Origin: Sulfurimonadaceae bacterium
GTDB taxonomy: Bacteria; Campylobacterota; Campylobacteria; Campylobacterales; Sulfurimonadaceae
NCBI GenBank assembly: GCA_016744575.1
Contig: JADGEC010000012.1
Location: 5,217-47,143 of the forward strand
Direction of reading: 5' to 3'
DNA: 41,927 nt
Positions 34,188-41,927 of the stretch are shown here, piece after piece (within the stretch, counting starts at the first letter, position 1; each line of letters opens with the position of its first letter). The position numbers and the translations under genes were made by a program. Below the pieces are notes generated by a model. It was not told the origin of the DNA, did no database searches, and saw nothing but the letters and a program-made list of their open reading frames with translations.

Positions 34188-36005
34188 TTAGCCTACGACT
34201 GCGACGACTTGGCCTTCGACGACTTTGTCGTTAACATTGACGTTGATCGACTTGACGGAACCAGCAATTGGTGCTACGACATCGATCTCCATCTTCATAG
34301 ATTCCAAGATCATGATTACATCGCCTTCAGCGACAGCTTGACCTGGGTTAGCGACGACTTTCCATACGTTACCTGGAAGTAGTGCTTTGATCTCTTCACC
34401 AGCTGCAGGAGCAGCTGCCGGTGTAGGAGCGGCTGCGGCTGCAGGAGCGGCTGCTGCCGGAGTCACCTCGATGTTTGCATCACCCTCTGCTACCTGTACG
34501 CTAAATGTCTCACCGTTTACTACTACTGTATAACTTCCTGCTGCCATTCCTGTGTTCTCCTCTGATTTGACTATTGTGCTTTCTTTCGCTGCTTCCATCT
34601 CTGAAAGTTTTCTTACATTGACTTCACCTTCACCTTTAAGGAAGGCAATACCTTTCTCGTCGCACGATGCGGCAATAAAGACATTTTCCTCTGTGATAGC
34701 GATCTCCTCTTTCTCAAGGCGCTCTACCCAGCAGGCGATGGTCTTCTTCTCATCTTTATCTGCAATATCGATCGCGTTCTCTGTCGTAGGAGCAAGTTTC
34801 AACTGCTCCTCTGCCAGTTTGACGACTTCTGGGTCCGGAGCAATAGGTGTCTTTCCAAAATAACCAAGGACCATCTTTCCATAACCCGGTGCGATCTTCT
34901 TCCATGGTCCCATCAAGACATTGTTAAGTGCCTGTTGAAAATAGAACTGAGAGACCGGTGTCACAGACGTACCGTAACCACCTTTCTCTACCACTTCACG
35001 CATCGCAAGGATCGCATCTTGGAACTTGTCCATCATGTTGTTATCGCGTAGCATCTGGGTATTGGCTGTTAGCGCACCCCCTGGCATAGGTGAGAACGGG
35101 ATCAATGGCTCGACTCTTGTAGCTTCTGGCGGGATGAAGTAGTCATGCAAACACTCTTGCAGTTTTTGCTCATACTTTAAGATCTTGACAGTATCAAATC
35201 CAAAGTCATAGTTCTTACCTTTTACTGCATGCATCATCGTAAGTAGGTCTGGCTGAGAAGTACCACCTGATACTGGAGCGGCTGCCGCATCAATACCATC
35301 TGCACCTGCATCCAGTGCTGCGAGGTTCTGTACGACACTGATACCAGCTGTCTCCTGCGTATGTAGACGGATATGTGTATCATCAGGAAGAAGCTTACGA
35401 GCCATCTTGATAGTCTCGTACACTTTTTGCGGATTCGCTGTCCCTGTCGCATCTTTGAAACAGACTGAGTGGTAAGGGATCCCTGCATCAAGGATATCAC
35501 GAAGCGTCTTCTCATAGAAGTCCACAGTATGTGCACCTGTACATCCCGGAGGAAGGTCCATGATCGTGACGACGACTTCATGGTTTAGACCGTGATGAGC
35601 GATACGCTCACCAGAGTACTTAAGGTTCTCGACATCATTGAGTGCATCGAAGTTTCGGATAGTAGTCGTACCATGCTTTTTGAAAAGCTTGGCATGAAGG
35701 TCTACCATCTCACGGCTTCCTGTATCGAGCATGACCGTGTTGACACCACGTGAGAGTGTCTGAAGGTTCGCATCCGGTCCGACGACTGCACGGAAACGGT
35801 CCATCATATCGAATGCGTTTTCGTTCAAGTAGAAGAATGGGACCTGAAAACGTGCGCCGCCCCCAAACTCAAAGTGTGTGATACCTGCCTCTTTCGCAGC
35901 TTCAACCGCTGGAAAGAAGTCGTCCATCAGGACACGACCACCAAAAACGGACTGAAATCCGTCTCTGAAAGTCGTATCCATCAAATCGATAAATTTTTTA
36001 GCCAT
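34188..36005 (-). CDS. oadA: Sodium-pumping oxaloacetate decarboxylase, alpha subunit (OadA)
   Basis: 605-residue biotin-dependent carboxyltransferase. An HMGL-like TIM barrel starts [10 protein letters not shown], with the H-T-Q-E-T-A-G motif around residue 215. A conserved carboxylase domain is at about 290-460. A flexible Ala/Pro-rich linker (about 505-535) leads to the biotinyl domain with K571 in E-S-M-K-M. It transfers the carboxyl group of oxaloacetate to biotin, and OadB then releases it as CO2. The barrel is shared with the B subunit of two-part pyruvate carboxylase, but oadG and oadB as immediate neighbours favour the Na+ pump. Gaps to both neighbours are 5-8 bp, so the three are one operon. 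Confidence 0.94.
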   Translation of the reverse strand: MAKKFIDLMDTTFRDGFQSVFGGRVLMDDFFPAVEAAKEAGITHFEFGGGARFQVPFFYLNENAFDMMDRFRAVVGPDANLQTLSRGVNTVMLDTGSREMVDLHAKLFKKHGTTTIRNFDALNDVENLKYSGERIAHHGLNHEVVVTIMDLPPGCTGAHTVDFYEKTLRDILDAGIPYHSVCFKDATGTANPQKVYETIKMARKLLPDDTHIRLHTQETAGISVVQNLAALDAGADGIDAAAAPVSGGTSQPDLLTMMHAVKGKNYDFGFDTVKILKYEQKLQECLHDYFIPPEATRVEPLIPFSPMPGGALTANTQMLRDNNMMDKFQDAILAMREVVEKGGYGTSVTPVSQFYFQQALNNVLMGPWKKIAPGYGKMVLGYFGKTPIAPDPEVVKLAEEQLKLAPTTENAIDIADKDEKKTIACWVERLEKEEIAITEENVFIAASCDEKGIAFLKGEGEVNVRKLSEMEAAKESTIVKSEENTGMAAGSYTVVVNGETFSVQVAEGDANIEVTPAAAAPAAAAAPTPAAAPAAGEEIKALLPGNVWKVVANPGQAVAEGDVIMILESMKMEIDVVAPIAGSVKSINVNVNDKVVEGQVVAVVG

Positions 36006-36013
36006 CTTAGTCC

Positions 36014-36250
36014 TTATCTGTTTTGATTGTGATGCATAAGTGCTGCTGCTATAGCGGCTATCTTATTATTGTTGCTTGGTACCGGTTCTGCCTTTGGAGT
36101 AGATGGTGCCGCAACTGGCTCAGGAAAATATTTGTGAACAACATACGATAAGAGGATCATCATACCGATCAATGTGATGAGAAAGATAAAGACCGTCCCC
36201 ATCCCTAAAGCCATAAACTTTAGACCTTCAAAAACAAGATTTGTTTCCAT
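36014..36250 (-). CDS. oadG: Oxaloacetate decarboxylase gamma-chain-like subunit (OadG)
   Basis: 78-residue protein with one membrane helix (about 14-38), an M-A-L-G-M-G-T-V-F-I-F start typical of the gamma chain, a Pro-rich linker, and a C-terminus rich in His, Asn and Arg (M-H-H-N-Q-N-R). The gamma chain holds the alpha and beta subunits together and binds a metal, usually through C-terminal residues. It is the first gene of the operon, 8 bp before oadA. Confidence 0.85.
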   Translation of the reverse strand: METNLVFEGLKFMALGMGTVFIFLITLIGMMILLSYVVHKYFPEPVAAPSTPKAEPVPSNNNKIAAIAAALMHHNQNR

Positions 36251-36541
36251 TACATACCTTTATAGTCAAACATACTCGTAATAATAGTATAAAGATGTTT
36301 AAAGAAGATTTCACAGTGAAAAGCTCTAATTACTTTTCTTAAGAATGTTACTTTATGAGCGTTATCGAGCTGCTATAAAACATCCTATTTGTCCAGTAAA
36401 CATCTGACAATCCTTATATATTACATTGGAAAGGAAAAGAGCTCTGCAGCTGTTACTCAACTAAATGATGTAGAGGTGCCCGTTAAGCTTTTTTTGTTAC
36501 AATAACATCATTAAATATCACACAAAAAGAGGCTTTAGTCT
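36251..36541. promoter_or_regulatory. Divergent promoter region of oadGAB and ppa
   Basis: 291 bp without a gene. Toward ppa, TTACAATAACA near 36497-36507 is a likely -10, and AGAGG precedes the ATG at 36542. Toward oadG, the AT-rich part from 36280 to 36300 holds TATACTATTA on the minus strand. No clear operator seen. Confidence 0.4.
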
Positions 36542-37057
36542 ATGAACCTAGATGCGATCGGTTACGGTGAGAACCCAGACAGAGTAAAAGCTATTATTGA
36601 GATCCCTTTTGGCTCAAACATCAAATACGAAGTCGAGAAAGAGAGTGGTGCTGTCGTACTCGACCGTGTCATGCACTCTGCGATGTTTTACCCAGTCAAT
36701 TATGGTTTTGTCAATAAGACACTTTCTCAAGATGGGGACCCTGCCGATATCATGATCTTGACTGAGTACCCTATACAAGCAGGTGCAGTCCTTGACTGTC
36801 GTCTTGTCGGTGTACTTATCATGGAAGATGAGAGTGGTATTGATGAGAAACTACTAGCAGTCCCTACTTCCAAGATCGATCCTACTTATGACGAGATCAA
36901 AGACCTCGAAGATATCCCAAGACACACCCTTGCCAAGATCAAAAACTTCTTTGAGACGTACAAGATGCTTGAGCCTAATAAGTGGGTCAAAGTCAAAGAC
37001 TTCCAAAACAAAGCAGTTGCGACTAAAATCTTACAAGATGCGATCGACAACGTATAA
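36542..37057 (+). CDS. ppa: Inorganic pyrophosphatase
   Basis: Soluble family I enzyme that hydrolyses pyrophosphate and so drives biosynthetic reactions. At 171 residues the length fits bacterial hexameric enzymes. The signature D-G-D-P-A-D-I (about 65-71) carries the metal-binding aspartates. Conserved segments I-E-I-P-F-G-S-N, Y-P-V-N-Y-G-F and later K-F/K-N-F-F-E-T-Y also fit. It has its own promoter. The next gene begins three bases after its stop and is probably cotranscribed. Confidence 0.96.
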   Translation: MNLDAIGYGENPDRVKAIIEIPFGSNIKYEVEKESGAVVLDRVMHSAMFYPVNYGFVNKTLSQDGDPADIMILTEYPIQAGAVLDCRLVGVLIMEDESGIDEKLLAVPTSKIDPTYDEIKDLEDIPRHTLAKIKNFFETYKMLEPNKWVKVKDFQNKAVATKILQDAIDNV

Positions 37058-37060
37058 TAG

Positions 37061-37351
37061 ATGATATCGGGTATCTACGAACAGGATCTGATCGCCTATA
37101 TGCTTTTTGGAATCATCTTGAACTTTCTTTTCTCTATGCTCTTTGGTCTCTACATGAGCAAAAACATCGGTCTCGAAGAGATGATGATGAGCAAAGGAGA
37201 AAAGGAGCAGCCATGGTGGATGATACTGGCACTTATCATCCCTTTTGTCAAGATGCTGATAACACTTTACCGAGTCGCCATATTACAACTCTATTTTCTC
37301 AACGAGGGTCACTCACATAAAGAGTACTGGGTCTATCTCACCAGCGATTGA
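37061..37351 (+). CDS. Small membrane protein of unknown function
   Basis: 96 residues with two hydrophobic helices (about 8-31 and 51-75), separated by a polar loop with M-M-M-S-K-G-E-K-E-Q-P-W-W. I do not recognise the family. The start codon is 3 bp past the ppa stop with no own ribosome site, so translation is probably coupled to ppa. A membrane role cannot be narrowed further. It converges with the SNase-like gene, and the two stop codons are about 4 bp apart. Confidence 0.7.
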   Translation: MISGIYEQDLIAYMLFGIILNFLFSMLFGLYMSKNIGLEEMMMSKGEKEQPWWMILALIIPFVKMLITLYRVAILQLYFLNEGHSHKEYWVYLTSD

Positions 37352-37368
37352 CCGGTTACTCCGGTGAG
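37337..37368. terminator. Possible bidirectional hairpin at convergent gene ends
   Basis: ACCGG-TTACT-CCGGT at 37351-37365 overlaps the stop codons of both converging genes. An outer pair CTCACC (37337-37342) and GGTGAG (37363-37368) offers an alternative fold. There is no T-run, so termination is only a suggestion. Confidence 0.3.
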
Positions 37369-37865
37369 CTGTAAAGACTTGCTGCGCACTTGTTCCATAA
37401 CATCTCTCCCCAAATACCTTTTTGACCTGAACGACCACGATACTGAGCACGTTCAAGGCGATGTTGCCATAGCTCTGAGATACCAGATGGGACCTTCATA
37501 GCCAGACCCTCTTCCAATAGCAGTTCAGCATAACTACGTCTTCCCATCGCAAATACGATACAACTTCCATCTTTTATCTCCAGATGATAACGTTGATACT
37601 TTTTAAGTCTGTTTTTTGCAAAGTCGTATACCTGTGGATGTGTACGATAGAACTTTTTCACAACACCTTTACACTCGCCTCCAAGTTGGCTGTGCTCTGC
37701 GAGTTCCTCTAATGTCTCTACACCATAAAGTTCGCAGCGATAAGGGGTCTGTTCTATCACGAAGTCCAGATAACGGTTGTCTTCAATACGCATCAACATC
37801 CCAAGTAGAGGTTGAGCAGCCTCAAGTGCCAGGACCAATGACAATATAAGTATCAGATATTTCAT
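37356..37865 (-). CDS. Exported SNase-like protein, probably degenerate
   Basis: 169 residues with a signal peptide (1-17). The C-terminal half resembles the thermonuclease/SNase fold (A-E-L-L-L-E-E-G-L-A, then R-L-E-R-A-Q-Y-R-G-R-S-G-Q-K-G-I-W-G-E). The N-terminal part lacks the usual D-G-D-T metal motif. It instead has L-D-F-V-I-E-Q-T-P-Y and L-Y-G-V-E-T-L-E-E-L, so catalysis is doubtful. It has three cysteines outside the signal peptide. It may be a periplasmic binding or scaffolding protein. Promoter presumably lies in the AT-rich region to its right. Confidence 0.6.
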   Translation of the reverse strand: MKYLILILSLVLALEAAQPLLGMLMRIEDNRYLDFVIEQTPYRCELYGVETLEELAEHSQLGGECKGVVKKFYRTHPQVYDFAKNRLKKYQRYHLEIKDGSCIVFAMGRRSYAELLLEEGLAMKVPSGISELWQHRLERAQYRGRSGQKGIWGEMLWNKCAASLYSSPE

Positions 37866-38256
37866 GATAGCAATAGTAACACGATTAAGTTCAAGCCACC
37901 CTTCTGTTTACTTTTAATATTTTTTATTATCTAAAAACGGTTAACAAATAAAATATTATCAGATATCAACAATATTATTATGCTTTGTGTTACTTTTTGT
38001 AAATAAGAAGGTAACAAATCTACCATTTTAGAGAAGATATCGTCAGGAAATCGCTTAATATCTTCCATAATCACCCGTTATTCCGTAAAATATAGCATAC
38101 TCTTTGCTTTAAACTTAAAGACGATAGTGCGGTATACAGGTTCCTACAGGAGTTCTGTATTACTTTTTCTTAACCTAACCATTTAACAAATATATATTGT
38201 TGTAATGGGTTTCAGATTTGCCTATTATTATGCATCCTTATTATATGGAGTATTAA
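37866..38256. promoter_or_regulatory. AT-rich divergent intergenic region
   Basis: 391 bp without a credible gene. It has an imperfect hairpin with GTTAC/GTAAC ends at about 37988-38014. It also has a perfect 8-bp inverted repeat GAAGATAT/ATATCTTC at 38033-38040 and 38058-38065. It should carry promoters for both flanking genes. The strongly AT-rich composition is unlike the flanking genes. Confidence 0.4.
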
Positions 38257-38778
38257 TTGAGACTATTTACCATTTTATTATTATCATCTTTATCACTTTT
38301 CGCAATCACGCCAGAGCAACTGCAAGTCCTGCAGACTGTTCGAGACATAGCCCGTACTATCCCCGACAGGACAGGTGAGACCTATGAGAACACACTAAGT
38401 GCCATCTGTTTGACAGAGAGCAGTGCCGGTCGTGATCTTATTGGTGACTTCAAAGAGGATGTTGCCATCACCAAAGCATCTCTGGGAGTACTACAGATCC
38501 AGGTCGCGACAGCCCGTTACATCAGCGACCGTGTCGATGATCTCTCATGGATAAAAGGGATCTCTGATGCCCAACTCGCAAACAAACTTCTTGTAGATGT
38601 CAAACTCTCAGCACAGATAGCTGCACACTATCTCTCTTTATTACAAAAACAGCGCGGCAGATACTTCAATATTGTCAGCGGCTATAATGGTGGCATGGTC
38701 AACTACCCTTATTACGGTCGTGTCATGAAAAATATGCGACTTGTAAAACGGCTTGTCGCTCAGGGAGTGATCACCTAG
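38257..38778 (+). CDS. Lytic-transglycosylase-like exported protein (TTG start)
   Basis: 173 residues. A signal peptide (1-16, ending L-F-A) is followed by a goose-lysozyme/SLT-like fold. The catalytic-type acid is in I-C-L-T-E-S-S-A-G-R-D. Then come A-S-L-G-V-L-Q-I-Q, A-A-H-Y-L and V-S-G-Y-N-G-G, all in SLT order. It should cut or bind peptidoglycan in the periplasm. The start is TTG at 38257 with GGAG seven bases upstream. No ATG occurs before the signal peptide, so TTG is well supported. Family assignment is by motif order only; it is small for a transglycosylase. Confidence 0.75.
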   Translation: MRLFTILLLSSLSLFAITPEQLQVLQTVRDIARTIPDRTGETYENTLSAICLTESSAGRDLIGDFKEDVAITKASLGVLQIQVATARYISDRVDDLSWIKGISDAQLANKLLVDVKLSAQIAAHYLSLLQKQRGRYFNIVSGYNGGMVNYPYYGRVMKNMRLVKRLVAQGVIT

Positions 38779-38785
38779 GAGTCTG

Positions 38786-38791
38786 GTATAA
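38786..38791 (+). promoter_or_regulatory. Possible -10 box upstream of the small membrane ORF
   Basis: A perfect TATAAT lies just after the transglycosylase-like gene and 24 bp before an AGGAG (38815-38819) in front of the small membrane ORF. No clear -35 seen. Confidence 0.35.
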
Positions 38792-38823
38792 TCATATGAG
38801 CAGAACCACCTTCAGGAGCAGTC

Positions 38824-38991
38824 ATCAAAGAGTATAAACTGAAAGTCACCCTCACTATACTTAGTGCGACGATCTTCGCACTTATCCTTATTTTGCTTGC
38901 TTTCATCATCCCTCTGAAAAAAGATGTCACCTCCTTTGAGAGAGCACCTAAAAATACACTTGAGAAAGTCTCACAAAGCGCTAGACAGTAG
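38824..38991 (+). CDS. Small single-helix membrane ORF without a usual start codon
   Basis: Too short for ordinary gene calling. 55 codons encode a basic start (I-K-E-Y-K-L-K), a strong membrane helix (T-I-F-A-L-I-L-I-L-L-A-F-I-I-P) and a charged tail ending S-A-R-Q before TAG. A TATAAT and an AGGAG lie in good order upstream. However, the frame, open from an upstream TGA at 38796, contains no ATG, GTG or TTG. ATC at 38824 is four bases after AGGAG; CTG at 38839 is too far. An ATG at 38795 opens a 14-codon ORF in another frame that overlaps the AGGAG. Options are a rare AUC start, a frameshift, a sequencing error or a decayed gene. Confidence 0.4.
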   Translation: MKEYKLKVTLTILSATIFALILILLAFIIPLKKDVTSFERAPKNTLEKVSQSARQ

Positions 38992-39063
38992 CACTCTTCT
39001 CTTTTTATAAACTCGTACCTATATCAACTGGCAGTAAAAGTATTTTTTGAAGTAAACTGTAGC

Positions 39064-39116
39064 GATCTGTCATATTTTGACCTGTCATGCCACTGTTAGG
39101 TCATAATGTGCAGATC
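39064..39116. other. Imperfect inverted repeat upstream of the Y-family polymerase gene
   Basis: Arms of about 20 bp with outer GATCTG/CAGATC (39064-39069, 39111-39116) and inner GACCT/AGGTC (39079-39083, 39098-39102) surround a 14-bp centre. It lies about 110 bp before the polymerase start. It could be an operator or RNA hairpin. GATCTGC/GCAGATC also occurs at 16944-16973. Confidence 0.35.
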
Positions 39117-39228
39117 TATACAGCAGAGTCTATATGAGATGTTCCTCCAAAGAGTCGCTAAATAGCATCAGCCAACACGGTATTTTCGCTACTAGACATG
39201 AGAGTATCGATGAACTGGAGAAACAGTC

Positions 39229-40497
39229 ATGTTCATCCACATAGATATAGATAGTTTTTTCGCCTCAGCAGAGCGTAGTGTCGATCCTGGGCTAAAAAAC
39301 GTCCCAATGGCGGTAGGTAGTAGAAGCAACCTGGAGATATTTAACAGAGAACGTACCAATATTCGTTTGATGAATGATAACAGTGGAGCCTTTGTCACTC
39401 CGGTCTTTTACAGCGACAAAGAGAAAAGTTTCGACTCTGTCTTTATAGATAAGATAGATGGACAGAAAAAGATACGAGGTATCATCACTACTGCCAGTTA
39501 TGAGGCAAGAGCATTCGGAGTAAAGACAGCTATGCCTATCGCTCAGGCCCTACAGCTCTGTCCACAGCTCATCATCGTCCCTTCACACTATCCACTCTAT
39601 CACAAGCTTTCACACTATTTACATCGTTTTCTTCAGACAAAGATCCCACTTCTGGAGCAGTACAGTATAGATGAGTTTTTTGGCGATCTGAGTGGATGGA
39701 TAGATGACAGGGATGTCTTGGAGTTTTCAAAAAGATTACAACAGGAGATACTCGAGAACTTCGATATCCCTGTTTCCATCGGTATCAATCAAAGTAAATG
39801 GATCGCAAAAGTCGCTACAGATTTCGCAAAACCTTTTGGTGTCTATGAGGTCAAGGATATCGATAGCTTTTTACATAACAGATCATTAAAAGAGTTTCCA
39901 GGTATAGGAAAAGGATTTCAAAGACGACTCGAGGGGTATGGTATCAACAGACTCGGAGAGATCAAAGCACGAAAGGCACTCTTCTACTCCTGGAAAAGGC
40001 CAGGTATTCAGCTCTATCATCGTATCACAGGTACTGATAATGAGCCTATCACTTCCAAGAGAGATCGTAAATCCATAGGGATAAGCCGGACCTTCGACGC
40101 ACTTCGCGACCCTGACGAGCTCAGACGCCGTATCATGATAATGGCCCGCCATATCGTCTACATAGCCATAAGCATAGAGGCTAATCCCACGACCTACTAT
40201 TTAAAAATAGATTATGAATATGGTGTAAAAGTAAAACAAAGCAGGACTCTAGACCGACTTTTTAGTGAGACTCTTTTCAAAATTGAACTTGCTCAGATGT
40301 ATGACATCATCGCACAGCCCGAGGCTGCAGCACTTAAACTCTCACTCAGTGTCTCAAACTTCACAAGTAATCATCTACGGACACTCTCTCTACTACATCT
40401 CGAAGAGGACCAAAAACGACTCCGACTGACCAAAGACCTCCAAAGCCTTAGAGAGCGATTTGGTCTCGATATCATCAAAAGTGGCAGCGAGTTATAA
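39229..40497 (+). CDS. Y-family DNA polymerase (DinB/Pol IV-like)
   Basis: 422-residue translesion polymerase. Catalytic acids are D6 and D8 in H-I-D-I-D-S-F-F-A-S-A-E, plus D148 and E149 in Y-S-I-D-E-F-F. The steric segment T-T-A-S-Y-E-A-R is at about 88-94. Palm, thumb (helix-hairpin-helix F-P-G-I-G-K-G near 235) and little-finger domains follow. Between the first beta strands (after G30-S31) and R83 there is an insertion of about 50 residues compared with DinB, where the two parts are nearly adjacent. The C-terminus shows no obvious clamp-binding peptide. GGAG eight bases before the ATG supports the start. It stands alone, without UmuD- or ImuA-like partners. Confidence 0.9.
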   Translation: MFIHIDIDSFFASAERSVDPGLKNVPMAVGSRSNLEIFNRERTNIRLMNDNSGAFVTPVFYSDKEKSFDSVFIDKIDGQKKIRGIITTASYEARAFGVKTAMPIAQALQLCPQLIIVPSHYPLYHKLSHYLHRFLQTKIPLLEQYSIDEFFGDLSGWIDDRDVLEFSKRLQQEILENFDIPVSIGINQSKWIAKVATDFAKPFGVYEVKDIDSFLHNRSLKEFPGIGKGFQRRLEGYGINRLGEIKARKALFYSWKRPGIQLYHRITGTDNEPITSKRDRKSIGISRTFDALRDPDELRRRIMIMARHIVYIAISIEANPTTYYLKIDYEYGVKVKQSRTLDRLFSETLFKIELAQMYDIIAQPEAAALKLSLSVSNFTSNHLRTLSLLHLEEDQKRLRLTKDLQSLRERFGLDIIKSGSEL

Positions 40498-40526
40498 CAA
40501 AAAGATCTGAGAATAGTCTCGTGTCT

Positions 40527-41396
40527 TTATTCAGTGACCTTCTTGTAGATGCCCTTTGCCGTACCAGCCATGACGATCATCGGAGTAGCGCCCATAGTCA
40601 TCCCTGCTCCGGCTGCTTCACCCATATAACCGGCCAGGTCTTCGATGACCTTCATCATCTTACTGTCTCCACCAAGCCCCTTGACGATCTCTTTACCACG
40701 CACAGAACCATTTTCACGAGCCTGTTCAAGCTGATTGTTTAAGGTATTTAATGCTGAGACGATCGTATCGGTCGTACTCTCAAGCTGCTCTTGCGCAAGA
40801 TCTGTCATCATCGTATCAAGGCTCTCTTCTTTACCCTTTTGAGCTGATTCAGATCTTACTGCCACCTTTTTCTGAGTACCTTTAGGTACTGCTTCAGGCT
40901 CATCTTTTGCTGTAAGTACCTTACGCTCAGTATCTTTTGTCTTGGTAGATAGTGTCGTTGAAGCTTTGGTCGTACTCTTGGTCACTTTCATAGTTTTTTT
41001 ACTTTTTACAGTAGCTGAATTGGGTTTGGGCGTCTTCGAGACAGTATCGACCTTCGCAGTCGACGCCTTACTCTGATCATCAAGTTCGGCAGATGCTGCA
41101 CTGCTGCTTAAAAGATCGATGACATCCTGGCGTTTGAGATCATCATCAAACATCGGACTTGTGCCGATGATCTGCCCGTTTGTCGCTTTTAGATTAAAAT
41201 AGGCCTTACCGTTTTTAGCCGTTTTACGTTCATAACGTTTCTCGGAAGAGGCATTTTTTTTGACGGAGTCAATACCGTTTAAAGCACTGGCTCTTGCTTT
41301 ATAGTTCTCACTCTTTAAGAGGATCTTTCCCTCATCATCTGTAAAACGAAATAAGAAAGGTTCGTGTGCTTCACTCTTTTTTAACAAGACTTTCAT
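40527..41396 (-). CDS. DUF1508 (YegP-like) protein with long low-complexity linker
   Basis: 289 residues. The N-terminal 90 residues carry two YegP-type units. The first has F-R-F-T-D-D-E-G-K-I-L-L-K-S-E-N-Y and A-L-N-G-I-D-S-V-K-K-N-A. The second has A-Y-F-N-L-K-A-T-N-G-Q-I-I-G-T-S. Residues about 90-190 are a Ser/Thr/Lys/Ala-rich, probably disordered linker. The C-terminal 100 residues contain a helical part (Q-E-Q-L-E-S-T-T-D-T-I-V-S-A-L) and a Gly/Ala/Met-rich amphipathic stretch (G-Y-M-G-E-A-A-G-A-G-M-T-M-G). Function unknown; DUF1508 proteins have been proposed as stress-related. AAGGAG before the ATG supports the start. Confidence 0.8.
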   Translation of the reverse strand: MKVLLKKSEAHEPFLFRFTDDEGKILLKSENYKARASALNGIDSVKKNASSEKRYERKTAKNGKAYFNLKATNGQIIGTSPMFDDDLKRQDVIDLLSSSAASAELDDQSKASTAKVDTVSKTPKPNSATVKSKKTMKVTKSTTKASTTLSTKTKDTERKVLTAKDEPEAVPKGTQKKVAVRSESAQKGKEESLDTMMTDLAQEQLESTTDTIVSALNTLNNQLEQARENGSVRGKEIVKGLGGDSKMMKVIEDLAGYMGEAAGAGMTMGATPMIVMAGTAKGIYKKVTE

Positions 41397-41851
41397 CTAC
41401 TCTCCTTGATTTTACTTTTAAAGAGTCTATCATCAGTAAAGTTAAGATTATGTTAAGCTTAGTCAATTTATAAAAGCTTGTTGATATTAGATCTCCTTAT
41501 CTAACACTATCCTACATAATACGCTGTCTATAGTTTTAAAAAATAGAAGTCGCCCACTTGCCAGTTTAGTAGCCATCTTCAATATGGGCTATCACTTGGC
41601 TAAAATAGTGATTTTATTGAGCTATATATATCTACAAAGTACTCCTTACCCGATCTTTCAACAATGAAAAGACCCTTATTCACGCTTTCAAGGGTACATT
41701 GATGTAATTGACAAGCATTTGTTAGATAATCATGAAAGGAGAGATCGCATGACATGAATAGAGCCCAATGTGATTGATCTCTGTGTTAGAAAAAGGATCA
41801 TACTATTGAGATAATAGACCTGTCACCGAACTTGGGAGTACAAGAGAATAG
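41397..41851. other. Gene-poor intergenic region
   Basis: About 455 bp with no convincing gene. It holds a 6-bp hairpin ACCCTT/AAGGGT (41672-41677, 41690-41695) and a GGAGAG followed by a two-codon ATG-ACA-TGA (about 41740-41757). A 29-codon minus-strand ORF near 41480-41575 has no ribosome site. I assign no function. Confidence 0.4.
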
Positions 41852-41927
41852 CTATTTAATTGAAATCTCATCAGAGACCTCTAAGCTCTCTTCATCGCTA
41901 GTAGTATCACCTTGCTCGCTATAACTC
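41852..41927 (-). CDS. C-terminal end of a minus-strand gene running off the window (partial)
   Basis: From the right edge an open minus-strand frame encodes an acidic tail (S-Y-S-E-Q-G-D-T-T-S-D-E-E-S-L-E-V-S-D-E) and ends at TAG 41852-41854. Its composition looks like the disordered end of a real protein, but 24 codons are too few to identify a family or exclude chance. Confidence 0.35.
   Translation of the reverse strand, partial: SYSEQGDTTSDEESLEVSDEISIK

Noticed and set aside
41480-41575. 29-codon minus-strand ORF beginning M-A-T-K-L-A
   Set aside because: No ribosome site, no recognisable pattern, and within range of chance.

Overview
The window looks like a chromosomal segment of a free-living Campylobacterota (Epsilonproteobacteria), probably near Sulfurimonas, Sulfurovum or Sulfuricurvum. 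This is an inference. It rests on a HydABC uptake hydrogenase whose small subunit has a long stretch before its Tat motif, a second cytoplasmic-type hydrogenase, an oadGAB sodium pump, CheV, and the general protein style. I saw no rRNA, tRNA, CRISPR array, phage or transposase gene.

Layout. (1) 1-6847, minus strand: a TetR-type regulator, a soluble HupUV-like hydrogenase (small then large subunit), then hydA-hydB-hydC for the membrane-bound H2-oxidising enzyme. The large subunit of the soluble enzyme ends exactly at its last active-site histidine, as in H2-sensing and some soluble group 2 enzymes. A palindrome-like site lies just upstream of hydA. Both small subunits carry Asn where the proximal FeS cluster normally has its second Cys. 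(2) 7143-16768: a secreted polysaccharide-deacetylase-like protein, a membrane GGDEF-EAL protein with three periplasmic binding modules, and convergently a REC-PAS-PAS-PAS-GGDEF-EAL protein. This suggests control of exopolysaccharide or biofilm by c-di-GMP. (3) 17023-18573: an MscS-type channel. (4) 18674-18994: a non-coding element of about 320 bp with imperfect inverted-repeat ends and nested hairpins. It abuts the next gene and contributes its stop codon. (5) 18992-31485, minus strand: two tandem RND pump genes, a periplasmic adaptor, a molybdopterin oxidoreductase, an ArgD-type aminotransferase, a TolC-like channel and a MidA-like methyltransferase. From the adaptor to the methyltransferase each gene overlaps the next, so an efflux system is physically merged with metabolic genes. 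(6) 31595-32545: cheV. (7) 32854-36250, minus strand: oadG-oadA-oadB. (8) 36542-41396: ppa and a small membrane protein, a degenerate SNase-like protein, a lytic-transglycosylase-like protein with a TTG start, a small membrane ORF without a usual start codon, a Y-family polymerase, and a DUF1508/YegP-like protein. The end of another minus-strand gene may run off the right edge.

The parts worth most attention are the regulator plus possible sensor-hydrogenase module beside hydABC, the shared Cys-to-Asn change, the structured element at 18674-18994, the overlapping efflux/molybdoenzyme/aminotransferase operon with a repeated promoter block, and the 55-codon membrane ORF with no ATG/GTG/TTG start.
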